A DNA stretch of 53,484 nt. It comes from Acidobacteriota bacterium. GTDB lineage: Bacteria; Pseudomonadota; Alphaproteobacteria; Acetobacterales; Acetobacteraceae. The DNA lies in the NCBI GenBank assembly GCA_903970435.1, contig CAJCIS010000180.1:1-53484 (forward strand), read 5' to 3'. A model generated the notes under the pieces. It saw nothing but the letters and a program-made list of their open reading frames with translations. It searched no databases and was not told where the DNA came from. The number at the start of each line of letters is the position of its first letter. The stretch's first letter is position 1. The position numbers and the translations under genes are program-made. Shown piece by piece: positions 50,887-53,484 of the stretch.

Positions 50887-51030
50887 ATGGGCCGCGTGAT
50901 CATTGTCGGGGCGGGTTTGCTGGTGGGTGTGACGTTGCTCGCCCTGTTGCTGCTCGGTGCGTTTCCGCCGAAAGCCCATCGCGCGCCGGTGGAGCATGTC
51001 ATCCCCAACACCCAGTTCAAGTCGCCGTAG
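50887..51030 (+). CDS. Small membrane protein of 47 residues
   Basis: Reading from ATG at 50887 gives [20 protein letters not shown] and a short tail ending QFKSP with TAG at 51030. One N-terminal membrane helix of about 20 residues and a basic/Pro-rich exterior tail. It lies between the divergent aroKB start and xerD and overlaps the proposed xerD start by 35 bases. No known family. The codon usage is GC-rich like its neighbours; expression is unproven. Confidence 0.55.
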   Translation: MGRVIIVGAGLLVGVTLLALLLLGAFPPKAHRAPVEHVIPNTQFKSP

Positions 51031-51994
51031 AAGCGGTGGCAACTTGAACTTGCCACCCGACCGTCACATCGAGGCGTTTTGCGAAATGCTGGCGGCCGAA
51101 CGCGGCGCCGCGCGTAACACGCTTTTGGCGTACAGCCGCGATCTCGCTGATTTCTCCGGGTTTGCCTTGGCAAGAGGCGAGCGGTCCGCCGCCGCCAGTG
51201 CAGCCACGGTGCAAGCCTACATGGCGAGCCTGGGGGCGGCCGGCCTCGGTGCCTGTAGCGCCGCCCGCCGGCTGAGCTGCCTGCGCCAGTTCTTCCGCTT
51301 CCTGCTGCGTGACGGCGCGCGCGCCGACGATCCCACCGCCCTGCTGGAAACACCCAAACAGCCGCTGCGTCTGCCCAAATTCCTCAACGAGGCGGAGGTC
51401 GAATCGCTGCTGGCCGCCGCGCCAACGCTGCCGGATCGGCACGGCCTTATCGCCGATGCGGGCTTCTCGCTGCTGTATGTAACCGGGCTGCGCGTGTCGG
51501 AACTGCTGAACCTGCCGCGCAGCGCCATGGCCTCACGCGCCGAGCTGCTGAGCATACGCGGCAAAGGCGGCCGCGAGCGGCTGGTGCCGGTGTCCGACCA
51601 GGCGCGCGCCGCCGCGCAGGCGCTGATCGCCGCGAGCCCGGCCAGCAAATACATATTTCCCGGCCGCAATCCGGCGCGCCCGTTGACCCGGCAAGGCTTC
51701 GACAAAATCGTCCGCGATACCGCCATCGCCGCCGGCCTGGACCCGGCGCGCCTGTCGCCCCACGTGCTGCGCCATGCCTTCGCGAGCCACATGCTGGCGC
51801 GCGGCGCGGATCTGCGCAGCCTGCAATTGCTGCTGGGCCATGCCGATATCGCCACCACACAAATATATACGCACGTGCTGCACGAACGCCTGCACGCGCT
51901 GGTGACGGCGCATCATCCGCTGGCAAGAAGAAGGCCAGGGGGCTCTGCCCCCTGGACCCCCGCTAAGGACAAGTCCTTAGAACCTGTTACTTAA
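50996..51994 (+). CDS. xerD: Tyrosine recombinase XerD
   Basis: Chromosome dimer resolution at dif with XerC. 332 residues from the ATG at 50996; TTG codons at 51044/51050 are alternatives starting just after the 47-aa gene. N-terminal SAM-like domain ([23 protein letters not shown]), then catalytic Arg in [10 protein letters not shown], Lys in [39 protein letters not shown] with His and Tyr nucleophile. The true protein probably ended near [12 protein letters not shown]; the last 22 residues (from [10 protein letters not shown]) are read from a GCH repeat. Confidence 0.93.
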   Translation: MSSPTPSSSRRRSGGNLNLPPDRHIEAFCEMLAAERGAARNTLLAYSRDLADFSGFALARGERSAAASAATVQAYMASLGAAGLGACSAARRLSCLRQFFRFLLRDGARADDPTALLETPKQPLRLPKFLNEAEVESLLAAAPTLPDRHGLIADAGFSLLYVTGLRVSELLNLPRSAMASRAELLSIRGKGGRERLVPVSDQARAAAQALIAASPASKYIFPGRNPARPLTRQGFDKIVRDTAIAAGLDPARLSPHVLRHAFASHMLARGADLRSLQLLLGHADIATTQIYTHVLHERLHALVTAHHPLARRRPGGSAPWTPAKDKSLEPVT

Positions 51995-52137
51995 GGGGAG
52001 TCAGGGTATCTGGAGGGGGCACACGAGCTTTGCGTACGGCACGCGTGCCCCCTCCAGATACCCTGACTTTTCTTAAACAAATGGGGTCTGGGGACTTGTC
52101 CCCAGCGGGGTCCAAGGGCAGAGCCCCTGGCCTTCTT
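51926..52137. repeat. GCH full element with a nested perfect hairpin
   Basis: Outer arms 51926-51980 and about 52083-52137 are inverted copies of the GCH unit (CCAGGGGGC...GCCCCCTGG, then GGAC...GTCC). The centre holds a second palindrome: 24 perfectly paired bases (51999-52022 with 52045-52068), extending to 32 pairs in RNA if three G-U pairs are allowed. The left arm overlaps the 3' end of xerD. Confidence 0.85.
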
Positions 52138-52251
52138 CTTGCCACCCGATGGTGCGCTGCACCTTGATAAGCAGCGATGGCTCCGATATCCGAAGCGGGA
52201 TGTTGGCGGCCTGCGTATCGCGGCGGCCCTGGACCGGGACGTGATCCGAAG

Positions 52252-53484
<1,233 letters not shown>

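Noticed and set aside
50996-51994. XerD as a phage or island integrase
   Set aside because: Short two-domain XerD layout, housekeeping neighbours (aroKB, cox) and no phage genes or att-like repeats nearby; the odd tRNA is 18 kb away.

Overview
The window is GC-rich chromosomal DNA of an alphaproteobacterium, most likely a member of the Acetobacteraceae. This rests on the gene set (split b/b' F0 ATP synthase operon headed by an AtpI-type gene, fused AroK-AroB, DUF1150 beside Hsp20, serB/miaA/ilvB/ilvN and def/fmt/truA order, XrtA exosortase) and is an inference, not a phylogeny. Coding density is high; no gene-free stretch reaches 300 bases. I see no prophage, insertion sequence, CRISPR array or rRNA.

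Layout. 1-0.7 kb: 3-methyladenine glycosylase (cut by the window edge) behind an NTF2-like gene. 0.9-6 kb: four-gene drug-efflux operon (two HlyD/EmrA adaptors, MFS pump, TolC). 6-9.5 kb: ManC/AlgA-type GDP-mannose enzyme, M20 amidohydrolase, GNAT. 9.7-15.7 kb: HtrA/DegP protease, serB with divergent miaA, then ilvB-ilvN. 15.8-18 kb: VapBC toxin-antitoxin and a secreted beta-propeller protein. 18-20.7 kb: F0 ATP synthase operon. 21-27 kb: proline-rich secreted protein, carotenoid oxygenase, a zinc-ribbon membrane protein, a large winged-helix/NB-ARC/TPR regulator, a GST. 27-42 kb: an XrtA (exosortase A / PEP-CTERM) exopolysaccharide locus: GT2-deacetylase fusion, GT4, PrsT-like TPR protein on the minus strand; an odd tRNA; then Wza, Wzz/GumC, tyrosine autokinase, outer-membrane barrel, deacetylase, FemAB and exosortase on the plus strand. 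42-46 kb: GNAT, DUF1150, Hsp20 with a ROSE-like leader, def-fmt-truA. 46-49 kb: twin HAF-like secreted proteins and small membrane proteins. 49-53.5 kb: aroKB fusion, a 47-aa membrane protein, xerD, coxB and the start of coxA.

The most striking signal is not a gene. An AT-rich ~41-bp hairpin half-unit (here called ATH; + orientation reads GGAAG ... GTTCTTTTTT / AAAAAAAGAAC ... CTTTT) occurs 27 times between genes. Its GGAAG end always faces a gene and abuts a stop codon (0-14 nt) in 16 cases. Two units facing each other through a TCTGTTGC/GCAACAGA spacer form a ~100-bp full element. Some copies carry compensatory changes that keep the stem. One copy encodes most of the signal peptide of the TolC protein, one supplies the stop codon of truA, and one lies inside the atp operon. 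A second, GC-rich family (here GCH: CCAGGGGC...GCCCCTGG plus GGGGAC...GTCCCC hairpins) occurs at five loci, one of which has been translated onto the C-terminus of XerD. A 47-bp-arm palindrome separates hsp20 from def.
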